A stretch of 47,249 nucleotides of DNA from Modestobacter altitudinis (GTDB lineage: Bacteria > Actinomycetota > Actinomycetes > Mycobacteriales > Geodermatophilaceae), in the NCBI RefSeq assembly GCF_005930475.1, contig NZ_SJEW01000036.1, positions 1 to 47,249 of the forward strand. The letters run 5' to 3'. The notes beneath the pieces were generated by a model. That model ran no database searches. It was not told the DNA's origin and saw only the letters and a program-made list of their open reading frames with translations. Both the position numbers and the translations under genes were made by a program. Of the stretch, positions 1 through 8,208 are shown piece after piece (position 1 is the first letter of the stretch; each line of letters opens with the position of its first letter).

Positions 1-41
1 CGGTGGTGGACGGGCGGGGCCGGGGCGTGCAGTGCGGTCAT
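1..41 (-). CDS. Start of a gene running off the left edge, possibly malate synthase
   Basis: Reading the minus strand from position 41, an ATG opens a frame with no stop to the window edge (first residues MTALHAPAPPVHH). It is preceded by a clear AGGAG ribosome site about seven bases upstream. It begins only 35 bases after the isocitrate lyase stop and on the same strand, so the two are probably co-transcribed. Malate synthase (glyoxylate + acetyl-CoA to malate) often follows isocitrate lyase in actinobacteria, and that is the only reason for the suggestion. Thirteen residues cannot identify the product. Confidence 0.45.
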   Translation of the reverse strand, partial: MTALHAPAPPVHH

Positions 42-76
42 CGCGGTTCTCCTGGGCGAGGCGTGGGGCGAGCGGG

Positions 77-1384
77 TCAGTGGAACTGCTCGGACTCGGT
101 GGACCCGATGAGGGCGAGGGTCGAGCTGGCCGGGTTCAGGGCGGTGGCGATCCGGTCGAAGTAGCCGGTGCCGACCTCCCGCTGGTGGCGGGTGGCGGTG
201 TAGCCGGTGGCCTCGGAGGCGAACTCGGCCTCCTGCAACTCGACGTAGGCGCTCATCTGCCGCTCGGCGTAGCCCTGGGCGAGGGTGAACATCGAGTGGT
301 TGAGGGAGTGGAAGCCGGCCAGGGTGATGAACTGGAAGGCATAGCCCATGGCGGCCAGCTCGCGCTGGAAGGAGGCGATCTGGTCGTCGTCCAGGTGGCT
401 CTTCCAGTTGAACGACGGCGAGCAGTTGTAGGCCAGCTTCTGGTCGGGGAACTCGGCGTGCACCGCCTCGGCGAAGCGCCGGGCGAGCTCCAGGTCGGGT
501 GTGGCGGACTCGACCCAGATCAGGTCGGCGTAGGGGGCGTACGCCAGGCCGCGGGCGATGACGGGGTCCAGGCCGTTGCGGACGGTGTAGAAGCCCTCCG
601 CAGTCCGCTCCCCGGTGAGGAAGGGGCGGTCCCGCTCGTCGTGGTCGCTGGTCAGCAGCGTCGCGGCGAGGGCGTCGGTGCGGGCGATGACCATCGAGGG
701 GACCCCGGCAACGTCGGCGGCGAGCCGGGCGGCGTTCAGCGTCCGGATGTGCTGGCCGGTCGGCACCAGGACCTTGCCGCCCATGTGGCCGCACTTCTTC
801 TCCGAGGCCAGCTGGTCCTCCCAGTGCACACCGGCTGCGCCGGCCGTGATCATCGAGCGCATGAGCTCGTAGGCGTTCAGCGGTCCGCCGAAGCCGGCCT
901 CGGCGTCGGCGACGATGGGCACCATCCAGTTCCGCCGGTCGCCGCCCTCGGACGCCTCGACCTGCCCGGCGCGCAGCAGTGCGTTGTTGATCCGGCGGAC
1001 GACCGAGGGCACGGAGTCGACCGGGTAGAGGCTCTGGTCGGGGTAGGTCTGCCCGGCCGTGTTGGCGTCCGCGGCGACCTGCCAGCCGGACAGGTAGATG
1101 GCCTTCAGGCCGGCCCGGACCTGCTGCACGGCCTGGTTGCCGGTGAGCGCACCGAGCGCGGACACCCACTCGTGGCCGTCGCTGGCCTGGACCAGCTCGA
1201 ACAGCCGCTCGGCACCGCGGCGGGCCAGCGTGTGCTCCTCCACCACCGGACCCCGCAGGGCCACGACGTCCTCTGCGGTGTGGTCGCGGCGGATGCCGGC
1301 CCAGCGGGGGTCGGTCTGCCAGGCGAACGCGAGGTCGGTGGCGGTCTCGACGGCGTCGCCGGAGCGGGTGGGGTGCTGGCTCAT
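77..1384 (-). CDS. aceA: Isocitrate lyase
   Basis: This enzyme splits isocitrate into glyoxylate and succinate, the entry step of the glyoxylate shunt needed for growth on acetate or other acetyl-CoA sources; it is cytosolic. The protein is 435 residues, the usual length for the actinobacterial enzyme. The catalytic loop [11 protein letters not shown] with its active-site cysteine is intact, and the substrate-binding segment [16 protein letters not shown] is present. I chose the ATG at 1384 ([10 protein letters not shown]) because GAGGAG lies just upstream; the open frame continues further upstream but there overlaps the divergent regulator gene. The neighbouring RamB/ScfR-type gene is its likely regulator, since RamB is known to control aceA in corynebacteria. 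Confidence 0.96.
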   Translation of the reverse strand: MSQHPTRSGDAVETATDLAFAWQTDPRWAGIRRDHTAEDVVALRGPVVEEHTLARRGAERLFELVQASDGHEWVSALGALTGNQAVQQVRAGLKAIYLSGWQVAADANTAGQTYPDQSLYPVDSVPSVVRRINNALLRAGQVEASEGGDRRNWMVPIVADAEAGFGGPLNAYELMRSMITAGAAGVHWEDQLASEKKCGHMGGKVLVPTGQHIRTLNAARLAADVAGVPSMVIARTDALAATLLTSDHDERDRPFLTGERTAEGFYTVRNGLDPVIARGLAYAPYADLIWVESATPDLELARRFAEAVHAEFPDQKLAYNCSPSFNWKSHLDDDQIASFQRELAAMGYAFQFITLAGFHSLNHSMFTLAQGYAERQMSAYVELQEAEFASEATGYTATRHQREVGTGYFDRIATALNPASSTLALIGSTESEQFH

Positions 1385-1446
1385 CTCGGGGCTCCTCGTT
1401 CTGTGGGATCGACGTGCTGGGACGAGCCTGCGGGCCGACCGACCCT

Positions 1447-1466
1447 CCCGAGAAGGCCCTGTCGGG
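1447..1466. promoter_or_regulatory. Small dyad between aceA and the ramB-like gene
   Basis: CCCGA (1447-1451) and TCGGG (1462-1466) form a 5-base inverted repeat with a 10-base spacer, and the flanks extend the symmetry with one bulge. It lies in the 124-base divergent region, so it could be a regulator site for either gene. The AT-rich RamB box known from corynebacteria is not present here. This is a position-based suggestion only. Confidence 0.25.
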
Positions 1467-1472
1467 GAGAAG

Positions 1473-1501
1473 TTGACGTGTTCTTCCCGATCGAGGAACA
1501 T
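1473..1501 (+). promoter_or_regulatory. Putative promoter of the ramB-like gene, leaderless
   Basis: TTGACG (1473-1478) and GAACAT (1496-1501) are spaced by 17 bases. The ATG at 1509 lies only eight bases after the -10-like box, so a transcript would start at or next to the start codon. A perfect palindrome CATCCG-G-CGGATG (1499-1511) covers the -10 end and the start codon, which would suit autoregulation. The -10 match is weak. Confidence 0.35.
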
Positions 1502-1508
1502 CCGGCGG

Positions 1509-2996
1509 ATGACGGAGGAGTACGACCCGCTGGTGGTCGGACGGCGGATCCGCGAGCTGCGCGCCGCGGCGGGACTGACCCTGGGGGAGCTCGCCGCCCG
1601 GCTGGGGCGGGCACCCTCGCACCTGTCGATGGTCGAGAACGGCAAGCGCGAGCTCCGGGTGGGCGAGCTGCACGCGCTGGCCGCGGCGCTCGGCACCGAC
1701 CTCGCCGACCTGCTGTCCCAGGCGCCGCGGTCGCGGCGCGCCCAGCTGGAGATCGCTCTGGAACGGGCGCAGCGCAGCCCGCTGTTCAGCTCCCTCGGGC
1801 TGGCTCCGCTGGCGGTGCGCAAGGCGCTGCCCGACCAGGCCATCGAGACGGTCCTCGCCCTGCTCAGCGAGCTGGAGAAGGTCCACGAGCAGCGCGCGGC
1901 GACGCCCGAGCAGGCGCGCCGGGCGAACACCGCGCTGCGGGCGCAGATGCGGCGGCACGGCAACCACCTGGTCGAGCTGGAGGCGACCGCCGCCACCCTG
2001 CTCGAGGCGGTCGGGCACACCGGCGGCCCGCTGTCCCAGCGGGTCGTGGCCGACCTCGCGGGACACCTCGGGTTCACCATCCACCACGTCGGCGACCTGC
2101 CCGCCTCCACGCGCAGCCTGACCGACCTGGAAGGCCGGCGCATCTACCTGCCGCGTCAGTCAGAAGCCGGGCGCGACCCCCGGTCGACCCTCCTGCAGGC
2201 GCTGGCGGGCGCCGTTCTGGAGCACAGCCCGCCGGAAGACTACGAGTCCTTCCTCCGTCAGCGGGTGGAGAGCAACTACCTCGCCGGCGCCCTGCTCGTG
2301 CCGCAGGCGAGCGCGGTGCCGCTGTTGAAGGCCGCCAAGGAACGCCGGGAGCTGTCGGTGGAGGACCTGCGCGACGCCTACGCCGTCACCTACGAGACCG
2401 CGGCCCACCGGTTCACCAACCTGGCCACCGAGCACCTGGGCATCCCGGTGCACTTCCTGAAGGTGCACGAGTCCGGCACCATCGCCAAGGCCTACGAGAA
2501 CGACGACGTGCAGTTCCCCAGCGACCCCCTCGGCACCGTCGAGGGTCAGGTGGTGTGCCGCTGGTGGGCCGCCCGGCGGGTGTTCGCCGTGGAGGACCGG
2601 TTCAGCCCGTACCACCAGCTCACCGACAAGCCCGGCGGCACCTTCTGGTGCACCTCCAGCATCCAGACCACCGGGCGCGGTGCGTTCTCCCTGTCGGTGG
2701 GCACGTCCTTCGCGCACGCCAAGTGGTTCCGCGGCATGGACGCCGACCAGCGGTTCACCTCGACCTGCCCCGACGAGAGCTGCTGCCGCACGCCCCCGCC
2801 GGCGCTCGCCCAGCGCTGGGCCGGCCGGGCCCTGCCGACACCGCGGCTGAACGCCTCGCTGTTCGCCACGCTGCCGACCGCGTCCAGCCTGACCGCCACC
2901 GGGTCGTCGACCTCCCCGGGCGTCGACACCACCGAGGCGTACCGCTTCCTCGAACGGCACTCGCGGGTCGACCGGGATCGGGCGGCCTCCCGCTGA
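1509..2996 (+). CDS. ramB: ScfR/RamB-family acetate metabolism regulator
   Basis: This is a cytosolic DNA-binding regulator of 495 residues. An XRE-type helix-turn-helix occupies about residues 8-62 ([19 protein letters not shown], then [13 protein letters not shown]). A middle region resembling the IrrE/ImmA fold lacks a recognisable HExxH zinc motif. The C-terminal half ([20 protein letters not shown], then GGTFWCTSS) is the short-chain fatty acyl regulator domain. RamB of corynebacteria and mycobacteria has this layout and a similar length, and it represses or tunes glyoxylate shunt genes. The divergent position to aceA supports that role. The ATG at 1509 has no convincing ribosome site but suits a leaderless transcript. 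The gene ends convergent with the PEP carboxykinase gene. Confidence 0.87.
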   Translation: MTEEYDPLVVGRRIRELRAAAGLTLGELAARLGRAPSHLSMVENGKRELRVGELHALAAALGTDLADLLSQAPRSRRAQLEIALERAQRSPLFSSLGLAPLAVRKALPDQAIETVLALLSELEKVHEQRAATPEQARRANTALRAQMRRHGNHLVELEATAATLLEAVGHTGGPLSQRVVADLAGHLGFTIHHVGDLPASTRSLTDLEGRRIYLPRQSEAGRDPRSTLLQALAGAVLEHSPPEDYESFLRQRVESNYLAGALLVPQASAVPLLKAAKERRELSVEDLRDAYAVTYETAAHRFTNLATEHLGIPVHFLKVHESGTIAKAYENDDVQFPSDPLGTVEGQVVCRWWAARRVFAVEDRFSPYHQLTDKPGGTFWCTSSIQTTGRGAFSLSVGTSFAHAKWFRGMDADQRFTSTCPDESCCRTPPPALAQRWAGRALPTPRLNASLFATLPTASSLTATGSSTSPGVDTTEAYRFLERHSRVDRDRAASR

Positions 2997-3033
2997 CGCC
3001 GTGCGCGGAGGCCGCCTGCGCCGACCCCACGAC

Positions 3034-4878
3034 TCACTGCGGCCGGGGCGGGAGGGCCTCCGTGACGCGGCGGTGTGCTGCCCAGATCTCCTCCGGCAGC
3101 CCCTCGAAGAGGTCGAGGTGCTCCTCCCGGTGGGTCATCTCCTGCTGCCAGCGGGCCGTGTCGATCGTCAGCAGCCGCTCGAGGTCGCCCGGAGGGAGGT
3201 CCATCCCGCGCAGGTCCAGCTCGTCGGGGGCGGGCACGATGCCGACCGGGGTGCTGGTGCCGGTCACCTCGCCCGCCTTCAGCTGCATGAGCCAGAGCAG
3301 GGCCCGCAGGTTGTCCCGGTAGCCGGGCCACAGGAAGTGCCCGTCCTCGGGGTCGCGCTGGAACCAGTTGACGTGGGCGAACAGCGGCTGCTGGGCGGCG
3401 GAGCCGATGATCTTCAGCCAGAGGGCGGCGTAGCGACCCTCGGGGACGGCCATGAACGGCCGCATGGACATCGGGTCGTAGCGCAGCACGCCCTCGGTGC
3501 CCTCGGCGGCGAAGGTGGCCTCGGCGCCCAGGGTCAGGCCGTCGTAGACGCCCTCCGCGAGGTCGGTGATGGCGCGGACCAGCGGCTCGCGGTCACGCGT
3601 GCGCCCGCCGAAGATGATCGCGTCGATCGGCACGCCCTCGGGCCGCTCGTAGTCCGACGCGATGTTGGGCACGTTGGCCAGGGTCGTGGTGAACCGGCTG
3701 TTCGGGTGGGCCCACGGGGAGTTCTCGGTGCCGTCGGCGCGATCGGAGACCAGCGCACCGGTCCAGTCCCGCCAGCCGGTGACGTCGGCCGGTGGCTCCG
3801 GCGTCTTCCCCTCCCACCACACGTCCTGGGTGTCGGCGTTGTAGGCGACGTTGGTGAAGATCGTGCCGGTACCGGCGGCGATCGCCGCGACCGCGGTGGG
3901 GTTGGTGTCCTCGTTGGTGTCCTTGGCGACCCCGAACACGCCGAACTCGGGGTTGATCGCGTAGATGCGGCCGTCGGCCGGGTCGACCCGGAGCCAGGCG
4001 ATGTCGTCGCCGTAGAAGTCGACGCGGTACCGGTCGCCGAGGGCGTCAGGGGCCAGCGTCATCGCCAGGTTCGTCTTGCCCGAAGCACTCGGCATCCCGC
4101 CGCAGACGTGGTACGTGCGGCCGGTCTGCTTGTCGGTGATGCCCAGCAGCAGGAACTGCTCGGCGAGGAACTGCCCCGAACGCCAGCCGTCGTAGGCCGC
4201 CTGGCGCAGGCCGTGCGCGATCTTGCCCAGCAGCGCGTTGCCGCCGTAGGAGGAGCCGTAGTGCAAGATCGTCCGCTCGTCGGCGACGGTGACGAAGTAG
4301 CGCTGGTCCGCCGGCGTCCCCTGGCCCAGCTTCTCCAGGTCCCCGGTGACGTGGACGCCGCGGACGAAGCTGTCCGGGTCGGCGAGGTCGTTGACGTGCT
4401 CCACGCCGACCCGGCCCATCCGGATCATGTGCAGCACGACGGTCCGGGCGTCGGTGAGCTCCACGCCGGTGGCGAAGCCCGCCAGCGGCGAGCCGGGCGG
4501 CGCCATCAGGTAGGGGACGACGTACATGGTCTTGCCGGCCGAGGCGCCCCGCATCCGCTCCTCGAGCAGCGGCTTCATCTCCGAGGACGGGCGCCAGTTG
4601 TTGTAGACGCCGGCGTCGGCCGGGTCGGCGGTGGCGACCACGGTGCGCTCCTCCGAGCGCGCGGTGTCCTTCGGGTGGCTGCGGGAGTAGTAGCGGCCCT
4701 CGCCGGCGGGGAAGAGCTCGCCCGCGGCCAGGGCCTCCTCGATGAGCCGTCCGTCATCGGCGGCGTTGACCACCTCGAGCCGCTCGGCGCCGGTCAGCTC
4801 GAACCAGTACCGCACGTGCTCCCGGACCTTGCTGTTGGTCAGTCCCGCTTGATCGAGAACGGCGTCCACGGCGATCAC
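3034..4878 (-). CDS. pckG: GTP-type phosphoenolpyruvate carboxykinase with a variant P-loop
   Basis: The family interconverts oxaloacetate and PEP using GTP/GDP, the first step of gluconeogenesis from TCA intermediates. The 614-residue length is usual. Recognisable GTP-PEPCK segments are YGGNALLGK, GDDIAWLRV, INPEFGVFGVA, AHPNSRF, IIFGGRTRD and HVNWFQRD. The P-loop reads MPSASGKTNLAM (about residues 262-273), whereas the family consensus is FPSACGKTN: the reactive cysteine is serine here (Ser266, codon TCG at 4081-4083). The protein looks divergent from the mycobacterial enzyme throughout. The start is a GTG at 4878 with a GGTGAGG ribosome site. It may be a specialised paralogue, and activity is inferred rather than certain. 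Its neighbourhood of aceA and ramB suits growth on acetyl-CoA. Confidence 0.88.
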   Translation of the reverse strand: MIAVDAVLDQAGLTNSKVREHVRYWFELTGAERLEVVNAADDGRLIEEALAAGELFPAGEGRYYSRSHPKDTARSEERTVVATADPADAGVYNNWRPSSEMKPLLEERMRGASAGKTMYVVPYLMAPPGSPLAGFATGVELTDARTVVLHMIRMGRVGVEHVNDLADPDSFVRGVHVTGDLEKLGQGTPADQRYFVTVADERTILHYGSSYGGNALLGKIAHGLRQAAYDGWRSGQFLAEQFLLLGITDKQTGRTYHVCGGMPSASGKTNLAMTLAPDALGDRYRVDFYGDDIAWLRVDPADGRIYAINPEFGVFGVAKDTNEDTNPTAVAAIAAGTGTIFTNVAYNADTQDVWWEGKTPEPPADVTGWRDWTGALVSDRADGTENSPWAHPNSRFTTTLANVPNIASDYERPEGVPIDAIIFGGRTRDREPLVRAITDLAEGVYDGLTLGAEATFAAEGTEGVLRYDPMSMRPFMAVPEGRYAALWLKIIGSAAQQPLFAHVNWFQRDPEDGHFLWPGYRDNLRALLWLMQLKAGEVTGTSTPVGIVPAPDELDLRGMDLPPGDLERLLTIDTARWQQEMTHREEHLDLFEGLPEEIWAAHRRVTEALPPRPQ

Positions 4879-5187
4879 GACCTCACCTGCTTCTCTCGGA
4901 GGAGATGGAACGTCGGGCGGCGCACGGTACGGCCCGTCGAACGGAACGTATCGGTGCGGCGCCGTCCATGCCGTGTCGACGTACCCATGGGGCAGGTCGG
5001 TGTCGGCGTCGCGTCGAGGCGGTGAAGGGCTCGAGGGTCATCGGGAGGGGGCGGAGGCGGCGACGTCGTGGCCGACGGCCGCAATGGTGTCGGCTCTGGT
5101 TGTGCCCGGCGGGCGCAGCCGGTTGGGTGTCACGGTGTTCACTCCTCGCGGGGTGATCGGTCGCCGGTGACACGGAGGAGCGCCCCT
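4879..5187. other. Intergenic region between pckG and the HU gene
   Basis: This 309-base region holds the 5' sides of two divergent genes. Short open frames in it look like random GC-rich frames and have no family features. Visible structure is limited to a nested hairpin near the HU ribosome site (5127-5173) and the pckG ribosome site at the left end. I do not see a convincing -35/-10 pair for either gene. Confidence 0.5.
5127..5173 (+). promoter_or_regulatory. Nested hairpin in the leader of the HU gene
   Basis: The outer arms GTGTCAC (5127-5133) and GTGACAC (5167-5173) are perfect complements. Inside them, TCACTCC (5139-5145) and GGGGTGA (5150-5156) pair around a TCGC loop with one G-U wobble. 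The outer stem ends one base before the GGAGGAG ribosome site (5174-5180). If formed in the mRNA, it could affect translation of the HU protein; it could also be a DNA operator. Confidence 0.35.
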
Positions 5188-5733
5188 GTGAACAAGTCCG
5201 AACTGATCACCAGGATGGCCGAGCGGCTCGACGGGGACCGCGCGGCGGCCGCGGCCGCGGTCAACGGTGTCCTGGACGAGATCGAGGGCAGCGTCGCGCG
5301 GGGTGAGCGGGTGTCGCTGACCGGGTTCGGGACCTTCGACCGCCGCGAGCGGGCGTCCCGCGCCCGCCGCAACCCGCGGACCGGTGAGGCGATCCAGGTG
5401 GGCCCGTCCGTGGTCGCGGTCTTCCGCCCCGGGACCGGGTTCAAGAACCTGCTCGCCTCGGCCGACGGCGTCGCGGTGACGACGCCGTCCGCCGCCGCCG
5501 GGAACGGCGTTCCGCGGGTCGAGGGCGGGAAGCCGACAGCCGCCGTGGCGGACGCCGCTGCCGGCGAGGTGGAGGCGGCCAGCCCTGGCAAGGAGGCCGG
5601 CAAGAAGGCGAGCAAGAAGGGGAGCAAGAAGGCCGGCGGGAAGGCCGGCGGCAAGGCGGGCAAGAAGGCCGGCGGGAAGGCGAGCCGGGTGTCCGGGGAG
5701 AAGCGGGGGAAGAAGGCGGCGGGCGCCCGCTGA
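5188..5733 (+). CDS. hup: HU-type nucleoid protein with histone-H1-like lysine tail
   Basis: HU proteins bind and bend DNA and compact the nucleoid. Residues 1-90 are a standard HU domain (MNKSELITRMAERL, GFGTFDRRERASRARRNPRT). A linker follows, then a tail from about residue 130 rich in Lys, Ala and Gly (repeats like AGKKASKKGSKKAGG). This is the HupB/HupS layout of mycobacteria and streptomycetes; the total is 181 residues. I chose the GTG at 5188 because GGAGGAG sits seven bases upstream and the HU fold begins right there; an upstream in-frame start at 5068 would add 40 residues of no family resemblance. The tail probably increases DNA binding and is a likely acetylation target, as in mycobacterial HupB. 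Confidence 0.93.
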   Translation: MNKSELITRMAERLDGDRAAAAAAVNGVLDEIEGSVARGERVSLTGFGTFDRRERASRARRNPRTGEAIQVGPSVVAVFRPGTGFKNLLASADGVAVTTPSAAAGNGVPRVEGGKPTAAVADAAAGEVEAASPGKEAGKKASKKGSKKAGGKAGGKAGKKAGGKASRVSGEKRGKKAAGAR

Positions 5734-5777
5734 CCTCGACGCAGCCGGCCGTGCCGATCGGTGCGAGCCGGACCCGG

Positions 5778-6506
5778 CTACCGCCGCTTCAGCGCCGCGA
5801 GCGCAGTCTCGATCCGCCCGCGGGTGTCGTCGGAGGTCCAGCCGGCGAGGACGGCTGCGTCGCCTTCCTGGGTCGCCTCGATGGCCGCGTTCGCCGGTCG
5901 GTGCAGCTGGACCTTCGCCATCCGGTAGGACTCCGGCGACCATGCGGCCAGCTGCCCGGCCAGCGCGACCGCCCGCGGGAGCAGCTCGCCGGGTTCGGTG
6001 AGCTCGTCGACCATGCCCAGGGCCAGCGCTCGCTCGCGGTCCACGGACTGGGCGCCGAGCAGCACCTGGCCGGCACGTGGGCCGAGTGCGTGCCGGACGA
6101 CCTCCAGGGCGGCCGTCGGGAAGGGCACGCCGACCGTCAGCTCGGCCAGCCCCATCCGTCCGCCCGACATCAACCGCAGGTCGCACGCCAGAGCCAGCAC
6201 GCAGCCACCGGCGATCGCGTGCCCGTTGACCGCCGCCACCGTCGGCCGCGGGTGGTCGAAGACCACGCGGAACAGCCGCGACAGCGCGGCCAGGAGCTGC
6301 TCGGTGTACGGGCGGCCCCCGTCGAGGACCTGGCGCAGGTCCACACCGGCGGAGAACGCCGAGCCGCTGCCGGTGATGACCAGCGCCCGGTCGGACGCGC
6401 TGACGGCCTCGGCCAGAGCGGTCAGCAGCTCCACGTCGAGGGCGCCGACACGGCCGTGCTCGATGCGCAGGACAGCGACGTCATCCCGGTGCTCCGTGGT
6501 CAGCAT
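5778..6506 (-). CDS. Crotonase-fold enoyl-CoA isomerase or hydratase
   Basis: This is a 242-residue crotonase-superfamily protein. The oxyanion-hole segments are clear: SAFSAGVDLRQV near residue 50 and NGHAIAGGCVLALACDLRL near residue 95. In enoyl-CoA hydratases the second segment reads GGGCE, where the glutamate is one of two catalytic residues; here it is AGGCV. The second glutamate appears kept (GLAELTVGV). The AGGC[LV] pattern with one glutamate is that of delta3,delta2-enoyl-CoA isomerases, so isomerase is the better guess. The start is the ATG at 6506 with GGAGG upstream. It is convergent with the HU gene and divergent from the MFS gene. A role in fatty acid oxidation is likely; the exact substrate is unknown. 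Confidence 0.78.
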   Translation of the reverse strand: MLTTEHRDDVAVLRIEHGRVGALDVELLTALAEAVSASDRALVITGSGSAFSAGVDLRQVLDGGRPYTEQLLAALSRLFRVVFDHPRPTVAAVNGHAIAGGCVLALACDLRLMSGGRMGLAELTVGVPFPTAALEVVRHALGPRAGQVLLGAQSVDRERALALGMVDELTEPGELLPRAVALAGQLAAWSPESYRMAKVQLHRPANAAIEATQEGDAAVLAGWTSDDTRGRIETALAALKRR

Positions 6507-6698
6507 CGGGTCATCCTCCCCGCACCTCGGCAGGCTCGGGACGACCGGAGTCCCGGCGGGGGAGCCAGGTCCGTCGCCGGCGTCGGTCAGCGGGGACGTC
6601 GGCGGACCCGGACCCCGTCCGGTGCGGGGTGGACAGGGAGTCCCGGCCGCCCTGGCAGGGTGGGTCCGATCAGCGGCCGGGAGCGGGGGGAGGTCGGC

Positions 6699-8171
6699 AT
6701 GGGTGCGGAGCGGGAGGCGGAGGAGACCGTGGCCGAGCGCCCGGGCGAGCTCCGCCGTGGGCTGGCGCTGCTCGTGGCCGGCGCGTCGTTCATGGAGTTC
6801 CTGGACGGCACCGTCATCGCCCCGGCCGCGCCGCACATCGCCGACGACCTCGGTGTGCCCGCGGTCGCGGTCAACGTGGCGATCACCGCGTACGTGCTGA
6901 CCCTCGCCGTGCTGATCCCGATCAGCGGCTGGCTCGCCGACCGGTTCGGCACCCGGCGGGTGTTCACGGCCGCGATCGCGGGCTTCACGATCGCCTCGCT
7001 CGGCTGCGCCGCGGCCACCAGCCTGCCGCTGCTCGTCGCCGCCCGGGTCGTGCAGGGGGCGGCCGGGGCGATGATGGTGCCCGTCGGGCGGCTGGTCGTG
7101 CTGCGCACCACGGCGAAGTCCGACCTGGTCCGGGCGATCGCCTACCTGACCTGGCCGGCGCTGGCGGCGCCGGTCGTCGCACCGGCGCTGGGCGGGGTGC
7201 TGGCCACCTACGCCTCCTGGCGCTGGATCTTCCTGGTCAACCTGCCGCTGGGCGTGGCCGCTCTGGTGCTGGCCCGCCGGCTGGTCCCCGACGACCGGGC
7301 GGCGCAGCCCGCGGGGTTGGACTGGCGCGGTTTCCTGCTCACCGCCGGAGGCGTCGCGGCGCTGGTGGTCGGCATGGAGGCCCTCGGGTCCGCCCGGCCG
7401 GACGCCGCCGTCGTCGCCCTCGGCCTGGGTGGCGGCGCGGTCGGACTCACCGCGGCCGTCCGCCACCTGCGGCGTGCCCGCCGGCCGCTGCTGGACCTGC
7501 AGGCGCTGTGGATCGAGACCTTCCGGGTCGCGGCGCTCGGCGGGTCCGGCTTCCGGGCGGTGATGACCGCCGTCCCGTTCCTGCTGGCGCTGTTCTTCCA
7601 GCTCGGTCTGGGCTGGACCGCCGCCCGCGCGGGTGCGGTCGTGATCGCGCTGTTCGTGGGCAACGTGGCCGTCAAGCCCGTGACCACCCGGCTCATGCGG
7701 TGGCTGGGCATCCGGTCGGTGATGCTGGTGGCGATCGCCGGCTCGGCGGTCTGCCTGCTCGCGATGGTCCTGCTCCAGGCGTCGACCCCGCTGCCACTGC
7801 TCCTCGGCCTGCTGGTCGCCAGCGGGGTGTTCCGCTCGATCGGCCTCACCGCGTACAACAGCACGGCGTTCGCTGATGTTGCACCGGACCGGATGAGCGC
7901 GGCCAACCCGCTGATGTCCACCCTGACCGAACTCGGCGCCGGGCTCGGGGTGGCCGTGGGTGCGCTGCTGGTCCGCCTCGGCGGGTCCGTGGCCACCGGT
8001 GAGGGGCCCGACGACGCCTTCCGCATCGCGTTCGTCCTGCTCACCGTCCTGCTGGTGCTGCCCCTCGTCGAGGCGCTGCTGCTCTCCCGGACGGCGGGGG
8101 ACGCCGTCACCGGGCACCGGCCGCGGGCAGCAGGGCGGCGACGGCTGCCGGCCGGGACCCCCTCCGGGTGA
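6699..8171 (+). CDS. MFS exporter of the DHA2 (EmrB/QacA-like) group
   Basis: This 490-residue membrane protein has about twelve or more hydrophobic helices. The first helix carries LDGTVIAPAAPHIADDLG, the DHA2 motif. The loop GWLADRFGTRR is MFS motif A, and APALGGVL is the antiporter motif C followed by SWRWIFLVNLPLG, all typical of drug/proton antiporters with 12-14 segments. It would sit in the cytoplasmic membrane and export an unknown compound. I chose the ATG at 6699 because GGGGGGAGG precedes it; upstream in-frame sequence is antisense to the crotonase gene. No regulator is adjacent apart from the IclR gene it converges on. Its substrate cannot be told from the sequence. Confidence 0.88.
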   Translation: MGAEREAEETVAERPGELRRGLALLVAGASFMEFLDGTVIAPAAPHIADDLGVPAVAVNVAITAYVLTLAVLIPISGWLADRFGTRRVFTAAIAGFTIASLGCAAATSLPLLVAARVVQGAAGAMMVPVGRLVVLRTTAKSDLVRAIAYLTWPALAAPVVAPALGGVLATYASWRWIFLVNLPLGVAALVLARRLVPDDRAAQPAGLDWRGFLLTAGGVAALVVGMEALGSARPDAAVVALGLGGGAVGLTAAVRHLRRARRPLLDLQALWIETFRVAALGGSGFRAVMTAVPFLLALFFQLGLGWTAARAGAVVIALFVGNVAVKPVTTRLMRWLGIRSVMLVAIAGSAVCLLAMVLLQASTPLPLLLGLLVASGVFRSIGLTAYNSTAFADVAPDRMSAANPLMSTLTELGAGLGVAVGALLVRLGGSVATGEGPDDAFRIAFVLLTVLLVLPLVEALLLSRTAGDAVTGHRPRAAGRRRLPAGTPSG

Positions 8172-8188
8172 GGGGAGGGCGTCCCCTC
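8170..8188. terminator. Hairpin between the MFS and IclR genes
   Basis: GAGGGGA and TCCCCTC are perfect 7-base arms around a GGGCG loop. The hairpin starts inside the MFS stop codon and lies in the short gap between two convergent genes, so it could end transcription from both sides. There is no T-run, as is common in GC-rich actinobacteria. Confidence 0.5.
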
Positions 8189-8208
8189 GCGCACCCGGGC
8201 GGCCTGCG

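Noticed and set aside
32..3322. A 1096-codon plus-strand open frame over aceA and the ramB-like gene
   Set aside because: It is antisense to aceA and out of frame with the regulator; both of those match known families.
5068..5187. Longer N-terminus for the HU protein
   Set aside because: The extra 40 residues do not resemble the family and the GGAGGAG site fits the GTG at 5188.
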